This document shows positions 19,895 to 30,665 of a stretch of DNA of 64,000 bases, in pieces (position 1 is the first letter of the stretch; each line of letters begins with the position of its first letter). Position numbers and translations under genes: made by a program. The notes under the pieces were generated by a model that made no database searches, was not told the origin of the DNA, and was given only the letters and a program-made list of their open reading frames with translations. Source of the DNA: Symsagittifera roscoffensis (lineage: Eukaryota > Xenacoelomorpha > Acoela > Convolutidae); NCBI RefSeq assembly GCF_963678635.1, contig NC_087062.1, positions 49,014,552-49,078,551 of the forward strand, read 5' to 3'.

Positions 19895-20430
19895 CTAACT
19901 ATTTTATATGGCTGTTTTGTACACTTTTCAATTTTATTTTAAACATTACATTTTTTAGTAATTGACATTTTTATTCAATTGTTAAATTCATAGCAATAAT
20001 CCGAGAAGTTAGATTACTATCAAAAAAAATTGATCTATGGGGGATATCACCATACCAGCAACTGTTGCCTCCTTTCAGTACAATTTCCGGACGGGTTTCG
20101 AAACGCCGCCTTTCGGCTAAGAGTCGAGCGCTATGCGTCTTCTTCTACTCGGACCCCAAGAAATTTTGTTCCAGTTTAAGTTTATAGTAACACTTAGGTA
20201 CAAGTTTAGACAATATTTCTACACAAAAACGGATCAAACATGCACAATACTCGAATGTTTCCTAACCCATATGCTTTTTCATTAAACTATTATTTAGTTC
20301 TACATGACTGTTTTCGTATACATTTCAATCAACTTGTCAATGAAATTAAGCTTCTGATTTCCTTTACAATAATGATTCTATTTTGAAACGTTTCCTAACT
20401 CATATGCTTGCTTATTATTTAACAATTTTC
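19856..20430 (+). repeat. Repeated fragments of the protease 3' end
   Basis: The last codons of the protease and about 40 bp beyond (GAAACGTTTTCTAACTCACA, then TGCTTTCTCATTAA) recur at about 20246-20310 and 20383-20430 with scattered changes. The third copy also keeps upstream codons (AATGAT.C.ATTTTGAAACG). This is a tandem partial duplication of the gene end. Confidence 0.75.
20083..20160 (-). repeat. tRNA-like segment (SINE head remnant)
   Basis: On the minus strand ATAGCGCTCGACTCTTAGCC followed by GGCGGCGTTTCGAAACCCG resembles the D/anticodon region and T-arm B box (GTTTCGAAACC) of a lysine-type tRNA. The stems are imperfect, so a tRNA-derived SINE fragment is likelier than a tRNA gene. 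Confidence 0.35.
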
Positions 20431-20622
20431 TTATTAACATTTGTATTTTTTATTCATTTGCTTTTCATTTTTTTCCATTTTTTTGTTAATTAGAGTATTT
20501 TTCAAGTATCGAATTACAATGTAGGCTCAAAAACCATTTAGCCCAGTTTGGATTTATCAAAACATTTTAGTTTGCTAAATAGAATACTTAAACATATAGC
20601 ACTATTCAAATTATTCGAATAA

Positions 20623-21017
20623 CTTTCAAGCTGATTCTATACACATAATTCAAACATATTCGGTGCAGAAATCAAGCGTCTTTCATATACCATGCATGAA
20701 ACTAATCGCTATAACCACTTTATATACCACTCCAATTTAGTGCATGAACAAAAAGAACGAAATACACCGTCTGGGCATTTGGACGATTTAGCTATCAACC
20801 TAACAAAAATTTACATTCAGGGTCATTGGTTTAAAAAGTTATACATTGGGATCAAAATTGTGGGATCATTTTTTGGGATCATGAAAAATTTTACATGGGA
20901 TCAGTACTTTTACATGGGATCTCAAAAATTTACCTGGGGATCTCAATACCCAATGATCCCTGTAGGGATCACCCCCCCCCCCCCCCCCCGATCCCAGTGT
21001 AAATTAGCTATACTACT
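20623..21017 (-). repeat. Polinton-1 right terminal inverted repeat
   Basis: Reverse complement of the left end, starting (minus strand) AGTAGTATAGCTAATTT at 21017. It holds the same spaced GATCCC words. A C18 tract at 20972-20989 replaces the G6 of the left copy, the main length difference. Confidence 0.93.
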
Positions 21018-21023
21018 AACATC
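21018..21023. repeat. Target-site duplication, right copy (AACATC)
   Basis: Exact match to 2478-2483, directly after the right terminus. Confidence 0.93.
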
Positions 21024-21763
21024 CAAGCCCAATAAAACGCTCTGTTGCTCATACTAAACTAAATAAAAAAAACTCTTTTTAAATGTGGGTTATTTCCAAC
21101 TAAACAAAACATCGCCAAATTCGCTCACTCCAAAGAAGCTCGTTAACCGCAAAATCAAAGTCAGACATGACCTGTTAAAATTACAACAGTTAAAAATAAT
21201 CACAGTACTTCCCCAACTGGGAAAAGTTTAAAAGCTAAATTTACTGCAAAAATGATCTTATGCTCCCTCTGTCGAAGGGCTTGAGGAAAAAAACAAATTA
21301 TCAAGTGGTTAAATCGCAAAAAAATGATCTTATGAATTTTTAAAAATAACGACATAAAACATGACTTCAAGGCAAGATTTGGACGGTAATAATTAAGCCT
21401 AAATTATCCGACGATTTTGGCGGATTTATGAAATCAATTAAAGCTATTGTGTTCGTCAGTTTGTCTCACATCTTATATTGGGAGTTTTATGGCTGGATAG
21501 AAATATCATCTCAAATCTCTGGTTTGATAAGCAACATTTGATGAGATCTAAAACATTAATTTTGATATCATGAAACTCAGATGGAATAAAAATTGAAAGC
21601 AAATTGTAAACTTTTTGCTCAAAATCATTCTATAAAATCAAACTTTCGATCTTGATTGCAAAGTATTTTTGATATAAGATTAAATTTGTTTGGCTAATTG
21701 CACAAAATGAGGTTTGAGGTTAAGTAATAAAAAATTTGAAATGAAAAAATAATCAGGTATGTT
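21024..21763. other. Non-coding spacer right of Polinton-1
   Basis: AT-rich, no convincing frame or repeat. This is the original flank interrupted by the Polinton insertion. Confidence 0.4.
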
Positions 21764-22177
21764 TTAGTTTTGTGGTTCCGGAAGGAACTTCTTCAAATGT
21801 GCGTCGACTTGACGAATGAGTCTTGAGTCATTATCTGAGTCATCACTCTTTTCAAGTATAGATGGTGGAAATGGTGTCAAAAATATCTGAACTTCTTCTT
21901 CCGTAAAGGTCCTAGTTTCCGGAATTATCTCCGTTGGAGCGTCTGTCAAGATTGGTAAAGTGGAGCTGCTTTTTTGTGTTACTTGCACGATTGTGCATGC
22001 CTCCTGTATTTCCTGGGTGTTATCGCTGATTGTGTTTTCTCTAAGTAATTTTGGGTGGTCCGCACTACGCAGGCTTGGTTCGGTTGACTCAGTTACATCT
22101 ACAAACAACCTGTCACCGTAGAAGTTTGGAGGTCCAACATTACATCTAGGTCTAGAACAAATACAAATGTTTTCACT
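21764..22177 (-). other. Unrecognised acidic open frame
   Basis: The minus strand is open for about 138 codons, ending TAA at 21764, with no ATG at its beginning. Upstream residues CICSRPRCNVGPPNFYGDR are Cys/Pro-rich; the rest is Thr/Glu/Ser-rich (for example TEIIPETRTFTEEEVQIF). It looks like the 3' end of a retroelement or host protein, but I cannot name it. Confidence 0.3.
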
Positions 22178-22815
22178 GATGCTGGTTAGGCGTTCCGTTG
22201 ATGTTCCTGGCCTGTTTGAACCTAGATCGAAATTTTCCTATTAAAAAGGATTATCAGGAACACAGATAATAATCTGCTGATGTTTTGATTGAGAGAAGTC
22301 AATTCTTGGTCCTTCTCTCCTCACATATCTACTAGGAAAACCGCCGACCGTCAGTTACAAATCGCTGTGATCCGAAGTTGGAAAAGCTTAAGAAATTCAT
22401 TTTCCGTTTAGTAATCTGGTGAGAAGTTCTTTCTCTTGCATCGCTGTGGCTGGTATCTCGTTTTCGTCGTCTTTTGTTTAGTCGATCTGGATATTTTTTC
22501 TTTTCTTTAGTTCTCGTATGTCAAGTTGTCGGACGGAAGGATCACTATTTCTATTTAAGTCTTGTGACGCTAACTGTTTTTGACCCAAGACCAGTGAAAC
22601 AGTTGAGAGCGGGAATGGTAATGCTACCATTATCATGTCTGGCTCTTTTGATTGCTTTAATCCATTTCAGAAGGACTTTCCCACTTGCTAGTTTTATTGC
22701 AGTTTTCGAAGATTAAAAAACTTGTTTTGCCAAAAGGTCGTTAATACGGTTTTCCGTTCCTTTATTTTACGAATTTCCGAACGATATCACTTTTCTTGAC
22801 TGGACGACTGAGTAG
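22178..22815. other. Non-coding spacer
   Basis: No gene is supportable. A plus-strand frame of 80 codons at 22474-22716 is hydrophobic but has no recognisable features. Confidence 0.3.
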
Positions 22816-23004
22816 TATTGTAATCCGCCGTGTGTCCTAGAGGGGGGGGGGGGGGGGGTCATTCCTAAGGGGGGGTGGTCAAAAAGGTCCTAAAACCTAA
22901 GTGAGGGGTCTTACATTTTTAGGGCCCCTCACTTAGGTTTTGAGACCTTTTTGACCACCCTTAGGAATAACCCTCCACCTAAGGACACACGGCAGATTAC
23001 AGTA
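22816..23004. mobile_element. Foldback / MITE-like palindrome
   Basis: Two arms of about 95 nt (22816-22910 and 22912-23004) are near-perfect reverse complements. Landmarks are GTAATCYGCCGTGTGTCC at the tips, TTCCTAAGGG..GGTCAAAAAGGT midway and CCTAAGTGAGGGG near the centre. A G18 run at 22841-22858 lies only in the left arm. TA dinucleotides flank both tips, compatible with a Tc1/mariner-type non-autonomous element. Confidence 0.7.
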
Positions 23005-23339
23005 AAAGATTCCCAATTTTTAGGGGTCCGCCAGTATAGGGGTCCGCCTCGGATCCAAGGGCAAGGATTTTTGCATTTTTCCCAGCGCTTTGCCCACTAT
23101 CACCGAAAAGTGCTAGAATCCTAAATTTTGGATCCAAAAAAAATTTTTCGGCCTCCTAACTAGGATTTTACCAAACAGTCGCAAAACGCTGGTTGCCTGG
23201 CGGAAATTAACTTTTTGGATCTTGAAAGTTTTTCGTTTGTCTAGAAAAAATTTTCTACCGTCAATTTAAACCTACGAAATAGAATTGATATGTATGTTCA
23301 TTCTCAATCACCGCCGTCACTAACAATCTTCTTTCTTAA
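23005..23339. other. Spacer left of Polinton-2
   Basis: Contains the repeated words GGGGTCCGCC (twice within 25 bp near 23025-23046) but no gene. It may belong to the same mobile sequence as the neighbouring palindrome. Confidence 0.35.
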
Positions 23340-23353
23340 CAGCAGATACTGAA

Positions 23354-23563
23354 ATGTCGAAAAATAAAATAGATAAAATCAATTTAATAGGAAATTGGCA
23401 CACTGAGGATATTGATCAAGAAAATTTAACTTTCTCAGTTTTTTCAACTGGTGTCAGATCAAAAAGTAGAAAAATTCACAATATTCATAAAGTTCTCATC
23501 TCTAGGTTTGTTGAAATTGCAAAAAAGAATATGCTCAAAGTTGTAATTAGCTGTTTTATTTGA
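23354..23563 (+). other. Unrecognised 69-aa frame at the left of Polinton-2
   Basis: Opens with ATG and reads MSKNKIDKINLIGNWHTEDI, with a hydrophobic C-terminus. It occupies roughly the place of the early genes of Polinton-1 but shows no clear similarity to them. Confidence 0.3.
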
Positions 23564-23699
23564 ATGAGCTCTTACAAATAACGTGCTGCGTTTATACAAA
23601 ACAGAAAAATGGTACGGCTACTGATGTAACCATTGCTACTTATGAAAACCGATTTAATTACTCATTCGATTTTGACTCTAGGATAATTGAGAAATAGTG

Positions 23700-24290
23700 G
23701 ACTTTTTTTGATAAGTTTTCAAAATATCAAAAACTTCCAGTGATCTATCTAAATATCTACCACCGAGATATAGGACTGAGTAAGCGGTATCTGCAAGATC
23801 ACTTTCACTTCCACTGGCTTGAAATTCAGCAGGTCCTCGAGGTGTTGGAAAAAATACAAAATGAAATTGGAAAATTGAAGAGTTACTTCAACGGACTTGG
23901 AAATCATTCACGAGATTTCTTTGACTGTCAAAAAAAACCTACCCGGAAAACTCTGACCGCCGTAATTAATTTCTGGATACATGTTCTCTGTTTTGCTTTT
24001 CTAGTAAAAATAATATAAACTATAATGTTGCCATTAAACTTAGACCATATGGACGTCTTATTGGCATCGACAATTCTTCATTGGACAAATACATGAACGA
24101 TTCAAAAATATTACGACTGCATGCATTTTTACACGATGCCGCGGGATTTATCCACGAAGTTTATAACCCAGGTCCCACCTACTTTTAAATGCTACCCTGG
24201 AAATGTAACAACAGCCTGATTGGTCACTTGAGTGGTATTACGTTCTGTTTATATGTTAAACTGAAAAAACCAATTCTCTATCAATCGTAA
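23700..24290 (+). pseudogene. Polinton-2 gene A remnant
   Basis: The conserved part lies at 24018-24290 (YGRLIGIDNSSLDKYM, RLHAFLHDAAGF, LSGITFCLY) with a TAA near 24187. The preceding frame 23740-24018 probably contributes shifted N-terminal sequence. Counterpart of 11826-12269. Confidence 0.55.
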
Positions 24291-24295
24291 GAATA

Positions 24296-24966
24296 TTGGA
24301 GGAAAGATCAGTCGCGCTAGACTTGGAAGGATTCCGTTGTAGGAAAAATAATTTTATAGTTGAAGAACTAGCCATTACAACTTCTGATTACAGTGAATTT
24401 CTTATTTTTCTACCTCCAGCCAGTTTCAATTCACTTCCTATATCTGAACAAAAAGCATACAACTGGTTGACAAATAATGTGCACGGAAATCAATCAATGT
24501 TTTGTTTTGAGAAACCCTAACGCCATCTTTTACGCTAAAGGAAAAGAAAAAGCTGATCTTCTGGCAAAGTATTTGGATCAAAATGTTGTGAACCTTGATG
24601 AAGTGGGTTGCCCAAGAACTGAAAAGTTACGTTTCAAAAATTATCCAGCTTGCAATAGACATTCACATCATAACCACTCCAGAAATCACTGCGCCCTGAA
24701 GAAAAGAAAAGGCGTTTTTTGATTGGCTGAAGAATGAGCAACAGCGAGAGACTAGCGAAGTTAGAGACGTACCTATCTCCAATTTCAGTGTCAGGTGCAG
24801 CGAAAAGAACAAATCGCTTTAACTGAAGAAGAATTAACTACTTTGAGAAAGTTTTTCCCGGTGATTGACCAATTCATCAACGACTCAAGTTTATTCAAAA
24901 TTTCAGCCAGCAAACGAGGAGTTTGTCTTCCCAAGCTAGTCTTAGTACCCAAACGTCAGCCCTGAG
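24296..24966 (+). pseudogene. Polinton-2 gene B remnant
   Basis: Reads ALDLEGFRCRKNNFIVEELA, FLPPASFNS, AYNW, then shifts near 24480 into RNPNAIFYAKGKEKADLL, VGCPRTEKL and the Cys/His cluster to 24722. A further segment with LRKFFPVID continues to a TGA at about 24964. Counterpart of 12279-13060. The D-x-E motif is retained. Confidence 0.6.
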
Positions 24967-24971
24967 TTCAA

Positions 24972-25175
24972 ATGGACCTCAGCAGCGGTGATTTACCTGA
25001 GGAAGTTCAAAAATTAGTGAAAAAAAAACTCAGTGAAGAAAATCATATATCATGTGAAAACTAAGAATGTCCCAGTAAATTATGTAGTGGAAACAGTTGA
25101 CAATGAAAATGATACTACTAATGTTTACACTGGTTATACTAGATACGAGTTTTTTTATGTTCAGAAAAATAATTA
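24972..25175 (+). pseudogene. Polinton-2 LPxE small gene remnant
   Basis: ATG at 24972 opens MDLSSGDLPEEVQKLVKKK, similar to the 13488 gene. Stops follow from about 25060. Confidence 0.4.
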
Positions 25176-25239
25176 ATAAATTTTATAACCACACATTTTT
25201 CTTCCTCAATAAAAAATGGTTGATTTAAATAGATAGTCA

Positions 25240-25259
25240 GAGAGAGAGAGAGAGAGAGA
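25240..25259. repeat. (AG)n microsatellite
   Basis: Twenty bases of AG dinucleotides just before the membrane-protein gene of Polinton-2, at nearly the same place as the TA microsatellite region in Polinton-1. Confidence 0.95.
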
Positions 25260-25278
25260 AAAAAAATTGAAAACGTGA

Positions 25279-25560
25279 ATGTCTGAAATAGCAGATGGTG
25301 AGCCTGATGCAACTATATTTACTGATTTTGTTTATGATCGCAATAACACCGAACAAATAACTTGGAATTTTTGTTTTGATGCCACTGTTCCCATATCAGA
25401 AGTAGCTTTTATGTCCCAAATGATTATAATTTCAAATTTAGTGAGCTTTTGTATCTATAAATTTGCTTTGACGCAACTAAGCTGTGAAGAACCATCAGTT
25501 TGTTTTCCATATTGTCTGGTTTAGTTGGGTACGTGCTACCAAACCCAAAGATATGAATAT
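25279..25560 (+). pseudogene. Polinton-2 LPNP membrane protein, frameshifted
   Basis: The 81-codon frame from 25279 has W.FCFDATVPISEVAF, a hydrophobic span and LSCEEPSVC. The ending GLVGYVLPNPK is found in another register just after 25500. Counterpart of 13774-14067. Confidence 0.65.
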
Positions 25561-26270
25561 AATTTTTGATACGTCGACAAGACTGTTTATGGCAGTTGTA
25601 TGACCTTCGGGATCAGGAAAAACAGAATTAATTTTCAATTTATTGAAAGAGAGAACTTTTTATCCAAAATTCGGAAGAGTTTGATTTTTTTACAAAGATA
25701 TTCAACCTATACTTAGGGACGAGTTAAATGCTCGCAAAATTAAAATAGAAATTGTCAAATTTGATGGATTCGATCGCTTGAGAAACATTGAAAACATTCT
25801 GTTAGTGTGTGATGACTCATGCGAAGAAATATACAATGATAAAAATTCATTAAATTGGCAACAGCAGGAAGACAAAAAGGCTTAGATGTTATTTAGGTCA
25901 AATATAATTTATTCCAACAAAGCCGATGGTCACGAACTATTGATTTGAACACATCTCACATCATTTTATTCAAATCACCTCGTGATATTCAGCAACTTGA
26001 TCACCTCGGAAGACAACTCAATGCACCTAAATTTTTACGACAATCGTAGGAACTGGCTACAAAAGGCAGCTTTGGACATCTATTAATAGATTTAGATCCT
26101 CGAACATCAGACTGTCTCAGATACTGTTCAAACATAATACCACCTGGTCCGTCAATTTTCTTTTTACCATTAGATGAGTCAGAAGTGACACCAATCACAA
26201 ATGAACGCGAAAAAATTATTTATTCTGCAGCACATGGTACAATTGAATCCAAGTCAACTACGGAGCTTTA
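25553..26270 (+). pseudogene. Polinton-2 packaging ATPase, heavily broken
   Basis: Walker A remnant PSGSGKTEL with a TGA directly in front (about 25610), Walker B-like LLVCDDSCEE near 25800, and the signature GHLLIDLDPRTSDCLRYCSN near 26075, spread over several registers with stops. Counterpart of 14100-14754. Confidence 0.78.
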
Positions 26271-26279
26271 TTAGAAAAT

Positions 26280-26458
26280 CATCAAATACTTAAGTTATAT
26301 CAGTCGTTTGCGAATGCTTGTTCAATGTAGTCAACGGTAATGTGCCTGTTAGTATTCCAAATCTTAATAATTTCAAAGAAATATATAAGATTCTCATCAA
26401 TCCAAAAACGAGTCTCGAAAAAAAATCCGCTGTTATATTGAGTAAACAAGGATTTTAA
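26280..26458 (+). pseudogene. Polinton-2 small post-ATPase protein remnant
   Basis: One register reads NVVNGNVPVSIPNLNNF and later TSLEKKSAVILSKQGF before TAA, the same pattern as 14744-14982. The N-terminus is in another frame. Confidence 0.5.
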
Positions 26459-26508
26459 CTAATCAGACATATACTTTGTTTTTGCTTCAAGTATTTAACA
26501 GCATAAAA

Positions 26509-27070
26509 ATGACAGCACAAGAGTTTGTTCTGATTCCGAAGCATATTTATATTAGAGAACAACCCCATGCAGCGCAAATTTTGCTTGACAATTCAATCAA
26601 ATAAAAAAACCGCAACTATCATACTTGAATCGATTAAGAACCCTAAAAGCAACAACAACAATTAATCCTCCAGTTATACCAACCCCCGAAACACTTATCA
26701 ATGCAACAGCAGACAACAATCAACAAGGACAAGCTCTCCTTCTCACTGAAGATGAGGGAAATGAGCTGGAAACAAGTACTGAGGTTTATGACGCTTTATC
26801 CGCCGAACGTTTTACGTCACAATTACAACTCATGGAGGAAAACAAACTTAAGCGAGCAAAAAAAGTTCTACAAGTTATTAAAAAGTCAGAGCGAGTCACA
26901 ATAAACAAAGAAATATAAGAGCTTTACGTTGATGAAGTTCCAACCGGGCTTAAGGCATCAGTTTTCTTGAATGATATACAACAGCAAACTAAAAAATTGT
27001 ACAACCCTGCTTTCATACTGATTTTGAGGTCTCTCAAACTCGACGAACAGTTGGTTATGAACAAGTAAGC
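26509..27070 (+). pseudogene. Polinton-2 LIP protein remnant
   Basis: ATG at 26509 gives MTAQEFVLIPK. The body at 26625-26918 has QLMEENKLKRAKKVL, followed after a TAA by LNDIQQQTKKL and ILILRSLKLDEQL. Counterpart of 15012-15954. Confidence 0.55.
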
Positions 27071-27389
27071 CAAAGTCGCGGTTCAGTCAACGACTACGGA
27101 ACAAGCTCAACGGAGGAAAAGAAGCAGAGGTTCCACAAATTCCCCTTCAACAACTATAGCCCTCTTTTCTCCCAAGAAACCGTCGTCAACAAGTTCCAGC
27201 TCAAAAAGCATTGAAAGACTCAAAACCAGAAGGACTGTTGCAGACAGTGAAAGAGAACGGTCAGCGCAAAAAAAAACAAACGAGAAGAAGGCGCAGAAGA
27301 AGAAGCCTCTGAATTTTACGGAGCGCCCGATAACGATTCAGATTCTGCAACGACAGAGAATACGAAGACAAAAACAAAAAAAATGGCAA

Positions 27390-28320
27390 GGTTACACCAG
27401 CTGAAGACGAAATATTGAAAACTAAATTTAAAAGTAAAGGTCCAGCATTGTTTGGCAGTGCACAGAAGTTAAAAGAGGAATCAAAAATTTCACGAAGTAT
27501 TGTGAAACATTTTTTACATACAGAGCCTGCGTATACAAAATATCGAACAGTTCGTCGCAAAAAACCACGCCTCAAAGTGATATTTTATGACATAGACGAA
27601 ATATGGTCAATTGGCCTAGCGTATGTTGATAAATTTGCAGATTACGAAAACATTTAACATCTTATGGTTGCAGTGGATTGCATGTCCCGCTATTTACGTG
27701 TACAGCCATTGAAATCAAAGTATGCTAACTCAACTGCGGAAGCTTTCAAACAAATAAAAACAATACAGCCACATAATACTGGGTAGATAAAGGCACAGAG
27801 TTCAAGGGGTCATCCAAAACTTTATGTAAGAAAAAAGGCATCAAAACAAACACAGCAGAGAGTGAAAAAAAGTCCGTTTTCCCCGATTGGATTATTCGAT
27901 CACCAAAAAAATTGATTTATATTTATTTGGAGGACAAATGGACCTACTCTTACATCGATAAGCTCAAGACTTTGTCAGCACAATAAACTCGAGAACAAAC
28001 CGCGTCATCAAATTAGGCCCCAATAAAAAGACAAAAAAGGATGTTCCACGTCTAATTTCAGTAGGAGTGGAACAAACATTGAAACTAGTTCGCCGACCAA
28101 AGCTCTACGTTGGCAATTTTGTGAGAATAGCAAAAATTGACATCTCTTTTGGAAAAGGTTATAAACAATCCTTCACTGACGAAGTTTTTGAAAATTTTGA
28201 CATACCAACGAGGAACCCACCGACTTATAATCTTATCGACGCTGATAGGAACCAATAGATGGTAAATTTTATGAGCCCGAACTAATCAGAGTCTTGGAAA
28301 AGGAAGGGTCAAGCTAAACA
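27390..28320 (+). pseudogene. Polinton-2 integrase, broken and catalytically altered
   Basis: Segments include KGPALFGSAQKL, RRKKPRLKV, EIWSIGLAYVDKF, MVAVDCMSRYLRV, a DKGTEFKG equivalent in another register near 27788, and the C-terminal domain YVGNFVRIAKIDISF to 28258. The first catalytic Asp position (SLD in Polinton-1) reads SIG here. Stops at about 27656 and 28256 and several shifts. Confidence 0.8.
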
Positions 28321-29040
28321 AAGTCTAGCAACTTTGGAGGTGAGAAAGATTCCTTTAGTATTGCATTGGTGTCATCAGCCTCAATGAATATCTTCAGTGA
28401 AAACTCACTAGCGAGTTTTTAAAATCTGCTGAGTGAAGATATCGATATGCAAGGCCAATGGAAAGTTGCATTGTCAGAAATAAAGTTTCCCACTCATTTT
28501 AACAATGTTACAGATACTAAAATAGTGTACTACAAAAAAGACAAAGTTAAAGAATGTCTTTAAAAGGAAAAAGATAAAATACCTAGACCACATGATGGAG
28601 AGAAAACTGAAATAACAAAGTGTGAATATGACAAAACCGAGAAATTATTCAACAAAATCAATCGGAAGGTTGATCTTGATAATTTCAGTTATAGCATCCA
28701 CCCCATTACCAAACATCTTTCAATTTGGATGCATTATTGGGAACGTATTACCTTTGAGAGCCCACAAATTCCTATATTTTAGGTTTCAAAGATATAAGAG
28801 ATGGAATGGGCTACCATATCGTTTATAAAGATCCAGTCATATGCATAGCACTCTCACATCACAAAAACTCATTTCCAACTACCCTGTTGATATCTCTGCT
28901 GGAACCCAAATGATGTTAATGTACTTGGAGATAATCCATTATCAGATTGTGGGTGACACCAAAGCACCGTTGCTTAGAGTCATTGATACTAATCGACGAG
29001 TGAAAAACGGTTACGTTTGCAGCATTGAACCGAATCATCG
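28321..29040 (+). pseudogene. Polinton-2 penton protein remnant
   Basis: Starts ALVSSASMNIFSENSLASF, then QGQWKVALSEIKFP and NNVTDTKIVYYKK, with TAA stops near 28420 and 28561. The 3' half (TQMMLMYLEIIHYQIVGD, APLLRVID) is open from 28841 and runs straight into the core-protein frame because the C-terminal part is deleted. Confidence 0.75.
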
Positions 29041-29395
29041 CAAAAGCCTCACTTCTCAGGACATTACAAAACGTATTGGAAAAGAATTACTTGTTCAAGC
29101 AGCACCCGAACTAATAGATATAGCAGCCAGGAAGAAAATGCCCAGACAAGTCTTTAAAAACACAGTAAAAAACACAACCAAAAACCAAGTTGGAGAAGGA
29201 CGCAGCAAGTTCCGCATGAGCAGAAAACGGAAGACAGCAACAACAACAACAACACGAAAAAGAAAAGCAAAAGTTCTCATTACAAATAAACAAACTCCAC
29301 TGAGAAGTTGCTCCCTCCGATTTTTCAACACAGTACGAAATTATTTCCAATTTATTACCAACCGAAGCAACTCACAGCTCATTAGGTTTATTTGA
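29041..29395 (+). pseudogene. Polinton-2 core protein, fused to penton by deletion
   Basis: GKELLVQAAPELIDIAARKK and a Lys/Arg/Thr-rich tail match 17739-18158, but the Gly-rich N-terminus is missing. The frame is continuous with the penton remnant, forming a 184-codon chimeric frame (28841-29395). Confidence 0.7.
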
Positions 29396-30655
29396 AAAGC
29401 CTCCTCTACTCGTTACATTTGAAAATGCATTCACTCAAAAAAATTGTCCATCTTATTCACATGATGGTCCTATGCTCGAATTTGAAGTTCTAGGAGATAG
29501 AAACAACTTGATTGATCTTCAACGAACTCGCTTGGAGATTGTAGCACGCGTTGTCCAAAATAATGGTAAAGTACTGCGAACTCATGCTACAGAGGCAGCA
29601 CAACGAGACATCTCATATTTGGTTAATAATCCACTTTCATCTTTATTTTCCGAGTGCACAATGTCCTTGAATGGAGAAAAAACTTTCAACAACCAATGCC
29701 AATTTTGCCCATAAGAGTTTCATTGAGACCGAATTTTCACACGGTAGTGATGCAAAGAAAACATGGCTTGCTTGTCAAGGTTGTTATTATGAAGATAATC
29801 CATCAGGTATTGATGGTGCTAATGGGCGAGCTGAAGATGTCGCGGAACGTCAGCGAATCGTAGCTGCATCAAGCGAATTCCGTTTATTTGGTAAAATTGC
29901 TTGTGATTTTTTATCATGTGACAAACATCTTGCCAGCGGTGTTACAATAAGACTTTCTCTGAGACGATCTCCTAATGACTTTGTTATTATGTCCGAGCAA
30001 CCTAATAAACATTACCAAGTTCAAATCACAGAGGCTAACCTATATGTACTGTTGGCTAACCCAGATTTTGTACTGTCATCGATAGAAAAAACTCTGTTGA
30101 AAACACCAGCAATATGAAATTAAATTGAAGTTTTACCAAGAACTTTTTTGGCAACAACTGGTGCGCAAAGCTGGCGACAAGAAGACGCTTTTGCCAAAGA
30201 GCCAGTTCGTCGAATGATTTTGGCAATGAGCTCGAATACAGCATACCTGGGAACTAACCGAACAAACCCGTTTCGTTATCAAAAATTTCACCTGAATGAA
30301 ATCATAATTTACCGAAACGGTCTAGCCATTGCAGGTACTCCTGTGTTCAACGACTGATATCAAAAGAAAATACTCTAACACATTGGAAGCTCTAGACTAT
30401 GTTTTAAACAAAAGTCATGGAATCAGTTTGGCTAATTATCACAATCATTATATTACCTCATTTGATCTCACATCTACTCAGGAGGCTTCACATGACTTTA
30501 ATCATCCTGAATGGACCAATTGCACCATTTCAGTAGAACTGAAGTTTAATGCACCGCTGGGGGAAAATGTGGAGTTACTTTTCATGGGAGAGCGTGCATC
30601 AACAGCTTACGTGCGTTCCGATAGAAAAATAGCTAAAATCACTCTGATGAATTGA
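29343..30655 (+). pseudogene. Polinton-2 major capsid protein, broken
   Basis: Contains NLLPTEATHSSLGLFEK (ATG position changed), GPMLEFEVLGDRNNLIDLQ, SYLVNNPLSSLFSECT, DFLSCDKHLASGVTIRLSLR, QSWRQEDAFAKEPVRRMI, FRYQKFHLNE and FDLTSTQEASHDF. Registers change near 29690, 30115 and 30345. The longest part (29671-30117) is open for 148 codons. It aligns along its length with 18148-19445. Confidence 0.87.
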
Positions 30656-30665
30656 ATCGGAAAAA

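Larger units (their letters stand above)
2484..21017. mobile_element. Complete Polinton/Maverick (adintovirus-like) element, Polinton-1
   Basis: The 18,534-bp element is defined by inverted terminal repeats that both start AGTAGTATAGCTAATTT and by a perfect 6-bp target duplication. It encodes the Polinton hallmark set: protein-primed polB, rve integrase, packaging ATPase, adenain-like protease, double-jelly-roll major capsid protein and single-jelly-roll penton protein, plus a basic core-type protein. Length, terminus sequence (AG start), duplication length and gene set all match the family. The polymerase arm is on the minus strand and the morphogenesis arm on the plus strand, diverging near 10155-10637. 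Most genes carry one to three stops or single-base shifts, so as read the copy is not functional. The recognisable domains are otherwise nearly full length and catalytic motifs are kept, suggesting a recent insertion or base-call errors in homopolymers. Confidence 0.96.

Noticed and set aside
23354..24018. A polymerase for Polinton-2
   Set aside because: Neither strand in this interval, nor elsewhere in 21024-31900, shows polymerase motifs such as DTDS or NNSAYG.
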